64,000 nucleotides of DNA from NCBI RefSeq assembly GCF_030546645.1, contig NZ_JAUOTO010000001.1, forward strand, positions 1,281,007 to 1,345,006. Reading direction: 5' to 3'. Under the pieces are notes generated by a model. The model was not told the DNA's origin and made no database searches. It was given only the letters and a program-made list of their open reading frames with translations. Source of the stretch: Flavitalea plasmicola. Its GTDB lineage: Bacteria; Bacteroidota; Bacteroidia; Chitinophagales; Chitinophagaceae. A program made the position numbers and the translations under genes. Shown one piece after another: positions 26,386 to 34,044 of this stretch (position 1 is the stretch's first letter; the number at the start of each line of letters is the position of its first letter).

Positions 26386-27134
26386 TTCGTCGGGTGGGGG
26401 AAACCAGTTCCGGTCAAGTTTAAAAATAATGCCTCCAGGTCCTGCTGCCCATATTTGGCCAATAATACCCCGGTGTCGTCACAGGCGATGATCTTTCCTT
26501 TGTCCATCAACGCTATCCGCTGGCATAATTCTTCCGCTTCATCCAGCTGGTGCGATGTGTAGACAAGCGTAGTCCCCTTGCTGTTCAATTCGATAAGATA
26601 ACGGATAAGATCATGCCTGGTGTTTACGTCCACACCTACAGTTGGCTCATCGAGGAACAAAATGCGTGGCTGATGGATCACTCCGATGGCCAGGTTTACC
26701 TTTCGTTTCATACCCCCGGAAAATTGGCCGACTGCCTTATTCCTCACTTCCCAAAGGTTCATTACCTCCAATAATTCCTTTGCCCTTCGCCGGGTCTCCC
26801 GGGAAGAAAGACCGGACCACGCTCCAAAAAATTCGAGGTTTTCAACGGGCGTCAGCTCCTCGTAAAAGGAATAGTCCTGCGGAACAAGTCCGAACAGGCT
26901 GTTCAGGGATTTGTTCTTCCTTTTTACCCGGTGGCCAAATAATTCAATACTTCCCCGTTCATAGGACAGGATCCCCGTCATCAGGTGCATGAGACTGGTC
27001 TTGCCTGCACCATTGGGGCCGAACAGGCCAAAGCGTATTCCGTCCGCTATTTCAAGCCCCAGACCGGCAAACAACGCGGGTTGGGATGGATAAGAGAAGC
27101 CAAGATTGGTGATCGAGACCGCCGGCTGACCCAT
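26382..27134 (-). CDS. ABC transporter ATP-binding protein
   Basis: This 250-residue ATPase has Walker A FGPNGAGKTS near residues 38-47, a Q-loop (VPQDYSF), the signature FSGGMKRK, Walker B ILFLDEPTVGVD and the H-loop YTSHQLDE. It belongs to the CcmA/DRA family of ATPases that partner with ABC-2 permeases. Its start follows the BtrH-like gene directly and its end overlaps the permease gene by 4 bp, so the three are translated as a unit. Confidence 0.92.
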   Translation of the reverse strand: MGQPAVSITNLGFSYPSQPALFAGLGLEIADGIRFGLFGPNGAGKTSLMHLMTGILSYERGSIELFGHRVKRKNKSLNSLFGLVPQDYSFYEELTPVENLEFFGAWSGLSSRETRRRAKELLEVMNLWEVRNKAVGQFSGGMKRKVNLAIGVIHQPRILFLDEPTVGVDVNTRHDLIRYLIELNSKGTTLVYTSHQLDEAEELCQRIALMDKGKIIACDDTGVLLAKYGQQDLEALFLNLTGTGFPHPTK

Positions 27135-28157
27135 TTAATGCCATTTGATTTTAGACAATGCTGTAAACGCCTTTTTTTCCATTTCCGAAATTTCCAGTAA
27201 ATAGTCCCCCATCGCATCGAAATCATGTTGGCTGCCCAGCCTGCCTTTATAGATCCCAGCGGCCTGTATAGCCGCATCCCGCCAACAATCACCCGCCCGG
27301 GTGAATTGCCCCGAAATAGCCAGCAACTCTTCGATACGGTGAAAATCATAGGCCTCTTGTAAGAATGCAGCATAAATATAGCGGAAGCCTCCGCCGCCCG
27401 TACCGATCTCTTCCTGCATCCGGACCAGCTGCGCGAGATACAGGCCGGCCTTGGTGAGCCCCAGTCTGTCCCGCCATTTTTTGATCTTCCGGCCAGTAAA
27501 AGCGATGCCCTTTACGCCTGCTATCGGACCAGGAATATGCAGCATATTGAATACATTTTTCCTGATGCCAGACCGGATGGCCTGCTTTATTTTCTCGTCA
27601 TCGATGGTCTGGCCCTGCAAACTGGGATAATACAGCTGCCCGCGGGGTGCAAGGGCGCCTTTGGCAAATCTCACCCTTTCCAGCTCGTATTCAGACAAAG
27701 ACGCCACCGTCTCCATAATAGGATCACTTACCAGGTAATGATCTTTTTCCTTCTTATAGACGATCAGGTTGTGGGCATTGAAATGGAAACGGTACTCCCG
27801 GGGAAAATAAGGGAGATAATATACGCCGACCTGACAACCCACCGCCAGATCTTCGGAAAGGCACTGATCCAGGAACAGTCGGGCCGCCTCCTTTGAGCTG
27901 AATTTTTTCCGGGTTACCGGGATACCTAAAGACTGGCAGGTTTGCTTGAAAATAATACCCGGAAATGACCGGAAGGCAATAGCAGGGCCACCGTTGATCT
28001 TTAGAAATGGGACGTAAACGAAGAACAGGCCAGCCCCAATGCCAAAGGCCAGTGGTTCTGTCATTTTATCGATCCCTGCATTCCTCAGCAAACTGTTTGT
28101 AACCCCGCTTTCACAATGTGCTGCCTGAATATGTTTGAAGGGGCTATGCATGTACAT
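27135..28157 (-). CDS. BtrH-N domain protein, candidate acyltransferase joining pigment halves
   Basis: The 340-residue protein resembles BtrH of butirosin biosynthesis, which moves an acyl group from an ACP to an acceptor. The N-terminal domain has a papain-like triad: Cys15 in AAHCESG, His129 in FNAHN and Asp145 in LVSDP, with GAGLFFVY and PGIIFKQTCQ in between. A helical C-terminal domain follows (about residues 180-340). In a flexirubin cluster the missing step is transfer of the polyene acid from its carrier to the dialkylresorcinol hydroxyl; this enzyme is a good candidate. That is inference from family chemistry and position. It overlaps the upstream small gene by 14 bp. Confidence 0.72.
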   Translation of the reverse strand: MYMHSPFKHIQAAHCESGVTNSLLRNAGIDKMTEPLAFGIGAGLFFVYVPFLKINGGPAIAFRSFPGIIFKQTCQSLGIPVTRKKFSSKEAARLFLDQCLSEDLAVGCQVGVYYLPYFPREYRFHFNAHNLIVYKKEKDHYLVSDPIMETVASLSEYELERVRFAKGALAPRGQLYYPSLQGQTIDDEKIKQAIRSGIRKNVFNMLHIPGPIAGVKGIAFTGRKIKKWRDRLGLTKAGLYLAQLVRMQEEIGTGGGGFRYIYAAFLQEAYDFHRIEELLAISGQFTRAGDCWRDAAIQAAGIYKGRLGSQHDFDAMGDYLLEISEMEKKAFTALSKIKWH

Positions 28158-28548
28158 TCATACTTTTTAGCTCCTCTACGGTGCTGTTGAAAACTTCCGC
28201 GTACTTCTGGAGGACCTTATCGGATAACCTGCTGAAAACCCCCGGTTTTAAATGACCCCGGACCCGCCACTTCCAAAATCCGGTATAATCAGCAAGGATA
28301 GCGATATCCATAACATTTTTTTCCATCAGGTAAAGCAGGGGGCTCACTTCTCCTTTCGCCATTCTTTCCTGCGCTTCCTTTACCCGCTTCTCCACGTTCT
28401 CCCAGGTGACGTCCAACGCTCCGATCTTGACATCCCAACCCCGGCTTGGCTGTGTGGTATATTTTCCCGCCTCATCCGTTGCATAACAGATCTCGGTGGT
28501 TATTTTACCGAGTGAGCTTAGGTCTTGTGGAACGTCTTCCTTTTTCAT
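28144..28548 (-). CDS. Small conserved-looking protein of unknown function in the DAR arm
   Basis: I do not recognise a family. The 134-residue protein has no signal peptide or TM segment and is predicted mostly helical. A central stretch (SPLLYLMEKNVMDIAILADYTGFWKW) is hydrophobic and could bind lipid or a partner protein. Placement between DarB and the BtrH-like gene, with a 14-bp overlap to the latter, makes a role in DAR assembly or ester formation likely, but nothing in the sequence proves one. Confidence 0.6.
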   Translation of the reverse strand: MKKEDVPQDLSSLGKITTEICYATDEAGKYTTQPSRGWDVKIGALDVTWENVEKRVKEAQERMAKGEVSPLLYLMEKNVMDIAILADYTGFWKWRVRGHLKPGVFSRLSDKVLQKYAEVFNSTVEELKSMNVHA

Positions 28549-28559
28549 AATAGATTTTG

Positions 28560-29708
28560 TTAAACCACCGTTAGCATCGCATACATATAAGAGAAACGAG
28601 CGCTTTCCGGGACCAATATCAGCATCTTCTCTCCTTTTTTCAGCCGGCCGCTATGAAACAATTCATGTACCATAAAATATGCCGAAGCTGCACCCACATT
28701 GCCCAGGCGGGTCAGATTGACAAACCACCGTTCATACGGCACATGACTTCCCAATACTGCCATAACTTCAAAAATCTTGCTCTTAAAGAATTCGCTGGAC
28801 ATATGGGGCAGGAAATAGGTGATGTCATCCACGCCGAACCCTCTGCGGTCTGCAATCTCTTTTATTTTCCTTCCTCCCAGCGGGACGATGTTATTGCTCA
28901 ATACCGAAATATCCTGCTTAATGCTCAACAGCGATTTGTGCATGATCTCTTCCGGAGTGAAATCCAGGTAACTTTTCAGCGTACCATCGGGCTGCTTTTC
29001 ACAGGCCATATACATACAGGTTTCCATCTCGTTGGCATAGGAAACGCCTTCGATCCAGTCGACACGCAAGCTAAGCCCACCCGCATTCGGAGTATTGCTC
29101 ACGGTAAAGGCAGAGGCGCCATCGGACAGCATCCAGCGAAGGAATTCTTTGTCAAAGCTGATGAACGGATTCTCATTCAGCGCTTTTAGCTTTTGGGCCT
29201 CTTCTTCAAAGACATTGGCTACCAGTGAGGCTGAAAACCGCTCGGATCCGGTGGCTACCGCCTTTCTTACATCACCGGCCTTTACGGCCAGGTAGGCGTA
29301 TTTTAAGGCATGCATCCCCGCACAACATACTCCGGAAGGAGACACGACCTCAATAGGGCCCACTTCTGGCAGCCAGCCGTGAACCATCACCCCATGCGAG
29401 GGCATCATCTGGTCGGGGGAGGATGTTCCACAGGATAGAAGCTCTATCTCCCTTAATTTTTCCGGATCGTTATTGTACAGGTCCCGCACGGCCATTGCGG
29501 TCATCTGGGCATTCGTATGGGTAGGCTTTCCTCCCTTCGTCAGGGCATAATAGCGGGTCTGTATGCCATTGTTGCGTAAAACGATCTTTTTCGATTTCGA
29601 TGGCTTATCATTTATATACCCAAGGTATTCTTCCATGTCGTCGTTAGCGACCGGCTCGTTCGGAAGAAAAAGGGATGTGTTCGTTATGTAGACCTCTTGT
29701 ACGGACAT
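28560..29708 (-). CDS. darB: KAS III-like ketosynthase DarB (dialkylresorcinol biosynthesis)
   Basis: This 382-residue thiolase-fold protein has the KAS III triad: Cys129 in SGVCCAG, His302 in LPHMS and Asn337 in RLGNVGAAS. In dialkylresorcinol pathways DarB condenses two beta-keto acyl units and acts together with DarA to form the resorcinol ring. The pairing with the DarA gene 15 bp upstream, plus the KAS III signature instead of the FabF signature, supports this call over a housekeeping FabH. A doubled cysteine (CC) at the active site is notable. Confidence 0.85.
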   Translation of the reverse strand: MSVQEVYITNTSLFLPNEPVANDDMEEYLGYINDKPSKSKKIVLRNNGIQTRYYALTKGGKPTHTNAQMTAMAVRDLYNNDPEKLREIELLSCGTSSPDQMMPSHGVMVHGWLPEVGPIEVVSPSGVCCAGMHALKYAYLAVKAGDVRKAVATGSERFSASLVANVFEEEAQKLKALNENPFISFDKEFLRWMLSDGASAFTVSNTPNAGGLSLRVDWIEGVSYANEMETCMYMACEKQPDGTLKSYLDFTPEEIMHKSLLSIKQDISVLSNNIVPLGGRKIKEIADRRGFGVDDITYFLPHMSSEFFKSKIFEVMAVLGSHVPYERWFVNLTRLGNVGAASAYFMVHELFHSGRLKKGEKMLILVPESARFSYMYAMLTVV

Positions 29709-29723
29709 AATAGTTATAGCTTA

Positions 29724-30623
29724 TTAATTCAAACGCAAAAGGGATTCTTTTTTTGCCTTTATATGTTTTGACAGGAATAGTTTGAAAAATACCCGATCGA
29801 TCACATAAACGATGGGTGCAAACAGGAACAATGCAAGTAATAGATAATATTTGAATGCAACAAGCCACACCTGCCTTTTTTTCCGGGAACAAATCCACTT
29901 CGCCCAGAGTTGGAACATAACGGCTGCTTTTGATTCCATAAACATCAGGTGGTATTTCAACGCGACTCCTTTTTGTGCAAGGAGAGCCGCCTGCATCCCG
30001 TCCCATTGGGCGGATTCCATGTGCCGGACTACGGTGGCTCCCAGCGCCTTGGCGTTGGCAATATCCGGATCGGACACCCCTGGCCTGGGAAATATGCCCA
30101 GCCAGCGATCTTTCTTTCCACCCAGCATCCAGTGAAAAATAGTGAAAATGCTCACCAGGTTCAAATGCCGGTCTATCATCGCGATCGTGCCTACATGGTG
30201 CGCGCCCGTCTCGCTTAATAATTTTTTTACCTTCCCAAAGGCATTCACCCACATATTCCTGGCGCCAGTGACGGTGATCACCGGCGTATGCTTCAGAATA
30301 GCTCTTATCTCCGGGTGGTGCATGAGCGAGTTGAACGGTATGCTCGGTGAAAGGAACCAGGCCTGATAGGCTAAAATAATAAGATCATACCGGGTTTCTT
30401 TCAAAGTGAACGGAGCCAGTTCCGCCGTCTTACCCAGGACGCAGTCAGGCATTACTTCGAAAAACCCTTTGGAGGTCCAGGGAAAAGGATAGTCATTTTG
30501 CAGCCGGATCTGCAATCTTTCCACCGTATAGCCGGTCTCTTCAAAAGGAAGACAAAGATTACCAACAATATCCCGCAACTGACCAGACTGTGAATAATAA
30601 ATGGCTAGCACTTTTTTCCCCAT
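29724..30623 (-). CDS. darA: Dialkylresorcinol-condensing enzyme DarA
   Basis: The 299-residue protein begins with a flavodoxin-like fold (KKVLAIYYSQSGQLRDIVGN; LIILAYQAWFLSPSIP; TGARNMWV) and ends with a hydrophobic helix (YYLLLALFLFAPIVYVIDRV) that should anchor it to the membrane. This combination is what is annotated as dialkylresorcinol-condensing enzyme DarA in flexirubin and DAR clusters, where it completes ring formation and aromatisation with DarB. The membrane anchor fits synthesis of a lipophilic product. It is the second gene of the minus-strand arm. Confidence 0.83.
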   Translation of the reverse strand: MGKKVLAIYYSQSGQLRDIVGNLCLPFEETGYTVERLQIRLQNDYPFPWTSKGFFEVMPDCVLGKTAELAPFTLKETRYDLIILAYQAWFLSPSIPFNSLMHHPEIRAILKHTPVITVTGARNMWVNAFGKVKKLLSETGAHHVGTIAMIDRHLNLVSIFTIFHWMLGGKKDRWLGIFPRPGVSDPDIANAKALGATVVRHMESAQWDGMQAALLAQKGVALKYHLMFMESKAAVMFQLWAKWICSRKKRQVWLVAFKYYLLLALFLFAPIVYVIDRVFFKLFLSKHIKAKKESLLRLN

Positions 30624-30635
30624 GTGTAGGTAAAG

Positions 30636-31142
30636 TTAAAATTCAAAATCGGCCGCATGTAATACGGCGGAGGTTTTACTATAGTCCCTGACTACCCGTT
30701 GCACTACCCCCGGTAATTCCTTATAATGTTGCCGGACATATTCACTGTCTTCTTTCAGTTGATCATGATATTTGGTGATCTTAGGAGCATGTTCCTGAAT
30801 GATCAGTCGCAGAAATCGGTATTCTGTATTTTGGCTATCGAGATGGATAACGGTCTCCAGGTCGATCCGACCTTTTTTAAATTGATCCAGCTTATCTTTA
30901 GCCTTATGGAGAAGACCAGCCTTTTTCATCAATAAAGCACCCCTGAACGCTTCTTTTCCGGGCGACCGCAGCCCCTCCAGGTCAGATAACTCCCTGTCAG
31001 CCTCGGCTAATCCTCCGTTTTTTAATACCTTATAATAAGTGGCCCGATCAAAATCTTGATGGGTGATGACGGTCAAGGGGAAGGAATTCCCAATTCTTAC
31101 TATTATCGTTAGAAAAAGGAATAGAAATAACCTTATTTTCAT
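30636..31142 (-). CDS. Exported helical protein of unknown function, first gene of the DAR arm
   Basis: I take the ATG at 31142 (168 residues), which starts with a signal peptide (MKIRLFLFLFLTIIVRIGNS); an ATG at 31187 would add 15 residues and run through the divergent promoter region. The mature part is helical and charged, with a TPR-like stretch (FRGALLMKKAGLLHKAKDKL). No enzyme motif is visible. It lies 12 bp before DarA and is probably periplasmic. Similar small exported proteins occur in flexirubin clusters, but I cannot name a function. Confidence 0.6.
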   Translation of the reverse strand: MKIRLFLFLFLTIIVRIGNSFPLTVITHQDFDRATYYKVLKNGGLAEADRELSDLEGLRSPGKEAFRGALLMKKAGLLHKAKDKLDQFKKGRIDLETVIHLDSQNTEYRFLRLIIQEHAPKITKYHDQLKEDSEYVRQHYKELPGVVQRVVRDYSKTSAVLHAADFEF

Positions 31143-31160
31143 AATCCAGTGCACTAAATA

Positions 31161-31168
31161 CAAAGATA
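31161..31168 (-). promoter_or_regulatory. -7 element of the minus-strand (DAR) arm
   Basis: On the minus strand these bases read TATCTTTG, a full match to TAnnTTTG, 18 bp before the ATG at 31142. A TTTG (minus strand, 31185-31188) lies 16 bp further upstream, close to but shorter than the usual 19-20 bp spacing. It sits 3 bp from the oppositely oriented element at 31172-31179, so the two promoters overlap. Confidence 0.5.
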
Positions 31169-31171
31169 AAC

Positions 31172-31179
31172 TACTTTTG
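31172..31179 (+). promoter_or_regulatory. -7 element of the right arm
   Basis: TACTTTTG on the plus strand matches TAnnTTTG and lies 40 bp before the TTG start at 31220. No matching -33 box is present. Together with the minus-strand element at 31161-31168 it forms a compact divergent promoter that could couple expression of the two arms. Confidence 0.4.
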
Positions 31180-31219
31180 CGATTCAAATATATTAGATAA
31201 TTACCTGAAAAACATCAAG

Positions 31220-32008
31220 TTGGAAGTCTATATCAAACAATTTGCCGAATCATGGGCGATCATTTTGGGAGGGTCCAGCGGGTTTGGCCTTGCCGCAGCC
31301 AGAAAACTGGCGGCGCATGGCATGAATATCGCTTTGCTCTACAGGGAAATGGCATCGGCAGAAAAGGCTGTGAAACAGGAATTGGATCACTTGGAAAGAG
31401 AATTTGATACCACCATTCTTCCCTTTAATCTGAATGCCCTGAATGAGGAAGGACAGCAGGCGTTTATCCAGGAATTCCACCGGATGGTTGGTACGCGCAA
31501 GTGTGTTCGTCTGCTCCTGCATTCTATAGCCAGAGGCAATCTCAGGTCACTGGAGGAGCTTTCCGCCCAGGACATCCACGATACGACGCATGCCATGGGT
31601 ACCAGTATGCTGGGTTGGGCAAAATTGCTGTTAAAGGAAGACCTCTTCCAGCCTGATGCCAGGATCATCGGCCTCACCAGTGAAGGGGCCCATAAGTACT
31701 GGGAAGGGTATGCGGCTGTTTCGGTTGCCAAAGCTTCCCTGGAGAGCCTGTCTTCCTATATGGCCGTTGATCTGGCCCCTTATGGTATCAGAACCAATAT
31801 AATACAGGCAGGCGTTACCAACACACCTTCCCTGAAAAAAATACCGGGAAGCGAGGAGCTGCTTAACCATACGGTAAAGCGCAATCCATTTGGTCGAACG
31901 ACCAGTCCGGCAGACGTCGCCAATGTCATTTACCTTCTGTGCACGGATGAGGCATCCTGGGTAAACGGCGCCCTTATCCATGTTGACGGTGGAGAGCATT
32001 GCCGATAA
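31220..32008 (+). CDS. SDR-family enoyl-ACP-reductase-like protein
   Basis: The 262-residue protein starts at a TTG; no ATG fits. It has the Rossmann motif GGSSGFGLAA near residues 17-26 and VRLLLHSIARGNL in the NNAG position, where FabI/FabL-type reductases have a similar HSIA segment. The active-site segment is GYAAVSVAKAS, with six residues between Tyr and Lys as in FabI rather than the YxxxK of FabG. This favours an enoyl-ACP reductase that would give saturated chains, needed for the alkyl groups of the resorcinol. The C-terminus NGALIHVDGGEH is typical of SDRs. Confidence 0.75.
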   Translation: MEVYIKQFAESWAIILGGSSGFGLAAARKLAAHGMNIALLYREMASAEKAVKQELDHLEREFDTTILPFNLNALNEEGQQAFIQEFHRMVGTRKCVRLLLHSIARGNLRSLEELSAQDIHDTTHAMGTSMLGWAKLLLKEDLFQPDARIIGLTSEGAHKYWEGYAAVSVAKASLESLSSYMAVDLAPYGIRTNIIQAGVTNTPSLKKIPGSEELLNHTVKRNPFGRTTSPADVANVIYLLCTDEASWVNGALIHVDGGEHCR

Positions 32009-32036
32009 ATCGCCTGGCTCCCAATGAATCTTCCCA

Positions 32037-32513
32037 ATGAATATTGACATGTACCAGCATATTTTAGATAAATTACCCTATAAATCTTCCTTTCGCTTTG
32101 TCGATGCGATTCTTTCATTAGACGAAACAGGAGTAACAGGAGAATATACCCTGCGCAAGGATGCCTTTTTTTATGAAGATCATTTCGTTGGGAATCCAGT
32201 GACACCAGGAGTTATCGTTACGGAAATAATGGCCCAGATCGGGGTAGTGGCTTTAGGTATTTATTATATACTAAATTCGCCGGAATATGCCGAAGTGAGA
32301 GGGGGAAATCTCTTTCCTCTCCTGACCTCGACAGAAGTATCTTTTTACAAAATGGTATTTCCGGGGCAGAAGCTGACGGTAATTTCGAAGCAGCAGTATT
32401 TTCGTTTTGGCAAGCTGAAATGTTATATTGAAGCGCTCGATGAACATAAGGAATTGGTTGCCAGAGGTATGTTTGCAGGAGTAATTAAAAAAACCGACAA
32501 AAAGGACAATTAA
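32037..32513 (+). CDS. 3-hydroxyacyl-ACP dehydratase (FabZ-like)
   Basis: This 158-residue hotdog protein carries the FabZ signature in DHFVGNPVTPGVIVTEIMAQ near residues 48-67, with histidine in DHF and glutamate in TEIMAQ. It is the third dehydratase-like protein of the cluster and the most FabZ-like. An internal ATG at 32049 (Met5) is an alternative start. It lies 28 bp after the SDR gene and 2 bp before the ketosynthase, in a unit that holds all the steps for fatty-acid-like elongation except a ketoreductase. Confidence 0.82.
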   Translation: MNIDMYQHILDKLPYKSSFRFVDAILSLDETGVTGEYTLRKDAFFYEDHFVGNPVTPGVIVTEIMAQIGVVALGIYYILNSPEYAEVRGGNLFPLLTSTEVSFYKMVFPGQKLTVISKQQYFRFGKLKCYIEALDEHKELVARGMFAGVIKKTDKKDN

Positions 32514-32515
32514 TA

Positions 32516-33784
32516 ATGAGTCGCCGTGTTGTTATTACAGGTATGGGCGTGGTCTCCCCGAATGGAGTAGGCATCCCGGATTTTCTACACGCTATGCAAC
32601 ATGGCATTTCGGGTTTAAGATTTGTACCCCGCTATGAAGAGTTGAATTTCAACTGCCATGTGGCAGGTATGCCGGATTTCAACTGGGAGCAGCTGCGGGA
32701 TTATCTTCCGGAGGTCACGTTTTACGGCCTGAAGGGCAGCACGATAGGATATGCCATCAAAGCTGCCGCAGATGCCTGGCTGGATGCGGGTTATTCCCTC
32801 GGAGGAGAAGAAACGCACTGGGATACCGGCTGTGTCTTCGGAAATAGCGTGGCGGATACGGAGGCGATGAAAAGAGTCATTTCCTTTGTGGATTCCAAAC
32901 AGGCCCGTAAATTGGGCTCCCGGGTGATCGAGCAGTCGATGAACAGCGGAGCTACGGCTTATGTTTCAGGGCTTTTAGGGCTGGGTGGCCGGATAATCAC
33001 CAATTCTGCTGCCTGTGCGACGGGGTCCCAGGCCGTTCTGCTTGGATATGAATATATCAAGCATGGCTTGGAAAAAAGAATGGTTGTCGGAAGCAATGAA
33101 TATATCGATCCTTATATATTTGGAGCTTTTGATTCGATGCGCATCCTTTCCAGGAAATTCAATCGAACCCCCGAACAGTCCTCCCGGCCGATGAGCGCTT
33201 CGGCCAATGGTTTTGTCCCGGGTTCAGGAGCGGCGGCCCTCGTGTTGGAAGACCTGGAGTCAGCGCTCTCTCGAAAGGCAACCATTTATGCGGAGATCCT
33301 GGGCGGGGTCACCAACTCGGGAGGGCAAAGAGGCGGCGGTTCCATGACAGCGCCCAATCCGCAAGGCATTGTCAGGTGTATTCGCGGGGCAATGGACGAT
33401 GCAGGGGTGCAAGGATCAGACGTCGACCTGATCGCGGGCCATCTGACGGCTACGGTGGCCGATAAACTGGAGATTGGCTGCTGGGCCACCGCCCTGGATA
33501 GGAAAAAGGGGGCGTTTCCCCTCGTCAACTCGCTAAAGTCAATGATCGGCCATTGTCTCAGTGCGGCAGGTTCCATTGAGATCGTGGCGGCTGTTTTGCA
33601 GATATGGCATCAATTTGTCCACCCGAACATCAATCTGGAGGACCCTCATCCGGAGATCGTCGATATGATCGGAGCGGAATCCATGCCTGTAAAACGTATC
33701 GATAAGGAGATAAATATTGTAGCTAAAGCAAACTTTGGCTTTGGAGATGTGAATAGCTGTTTAATTTTTGCAAAACACAAATAA
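32516..33784 (+). CDS. Beta-ketoacyl-ACP synthase (FabF-type) with a variant histidine motif
   Basis: This 422-residue protein has the FabF layout with N-terminal RRVVITGMGVVSPNG, Cys167 in NSAACATGS and His346 in KSMIGHCLSAAG. The first catalytic histidine, His309, is present, but the usual HGTGT/HGTAT is HLTAT (AGHLTATVADK). It should still condense, although the altered loop could change acyl specificity. It lies 2 bp before the ACP gene and likely acts on that carrier. Confidence 0.85.
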   Translation: MSRRVVITGMGVVSPNGVGIPDFLHAMQHGISGLRFVPRYEELNFNCHVAGMPDFNWEQLRDYLPEVTFYGLKGSTIGYAIKAAADAWLDAGYSLGGEETHWDTGCVFGNSVADTEAMKRVISFVDSKQARKLGSRVIEQSMNSGATAYVSGLLGLGGRIITNSAACATGSQAVLLGYEYIKHGLEKRMVVGSNEYIDPYIFGAFDSMRILSRKFNRTPEQSSRPMSASANGFVPGSGAAALVLEDLESALSRKATIYAEILGGVTNSGGQRGGGSMTAPNPQGIVRCIRGAMDDAGVQGSDVDLIAGHLTATVADKLEIGCWATALDRKKGAFPLVNSLKSMIGHCLSAAGSIEIVAAVLQIWHQFVHPNINLEDPHPEIVDMIGAESMPVKRIDKEINIVAKANFGFGDVNSCLIFAKHK

Positions 33785-33786
33785 AA

Positions 33787-34044
33787 ATGGATAGACAAGA
33801 AATTTTGGCTGAACTGAAAAAAGTATTAACTCCTTACACGGCTAACAAAGAAGCGCTCAATTCTCTGAATGAACAAACAGACCTTATAAAAGATCTAAAG
33901 ATCAATTCGGCCAATCTGGTGGATATTTTTATCGACGCGGAATCAAAATACGACATCGAGATCGATATGGATTCTGCGGAAAAGATCCACGACGTCGGCA
34001 GTTGCATCGACGTTATTCTTGAAAAGATGAAACAACGCAATTGA
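33787..34044 (+). CDS. Acyl carrier protein, second copy
   Basis: This 85-residue acidic helical protein has Ser41 in LKINSANLVDIFID at the place where ACPs carry phosphopantetheine; the usual D-S-L is replaced by N-S-A. The rest (SKYDIEIDMDSAEKIHDVGS) fits the ACP fold. The atypical motif suggests recognition by its own set of partners, namely the adjoining ketosynthase and phosphopantetheinyl transferase. Its TGA overlaps the TTG of the next gene. Confidence 0.82.
   Translation: MDRQEILAELKKVLTPYTANKEALNSLNEQTDLIKDLKINSANLVDIFIDAESKYDIEIDMDSAEKIHDVGSCIDVILEKMKQRN

Noticed and set aside
28560..29708. Housekeeping FabH
   Set aside because: No plsX or other fatty acid genes are beside it, and it follows DarA directly, which favours DarB.
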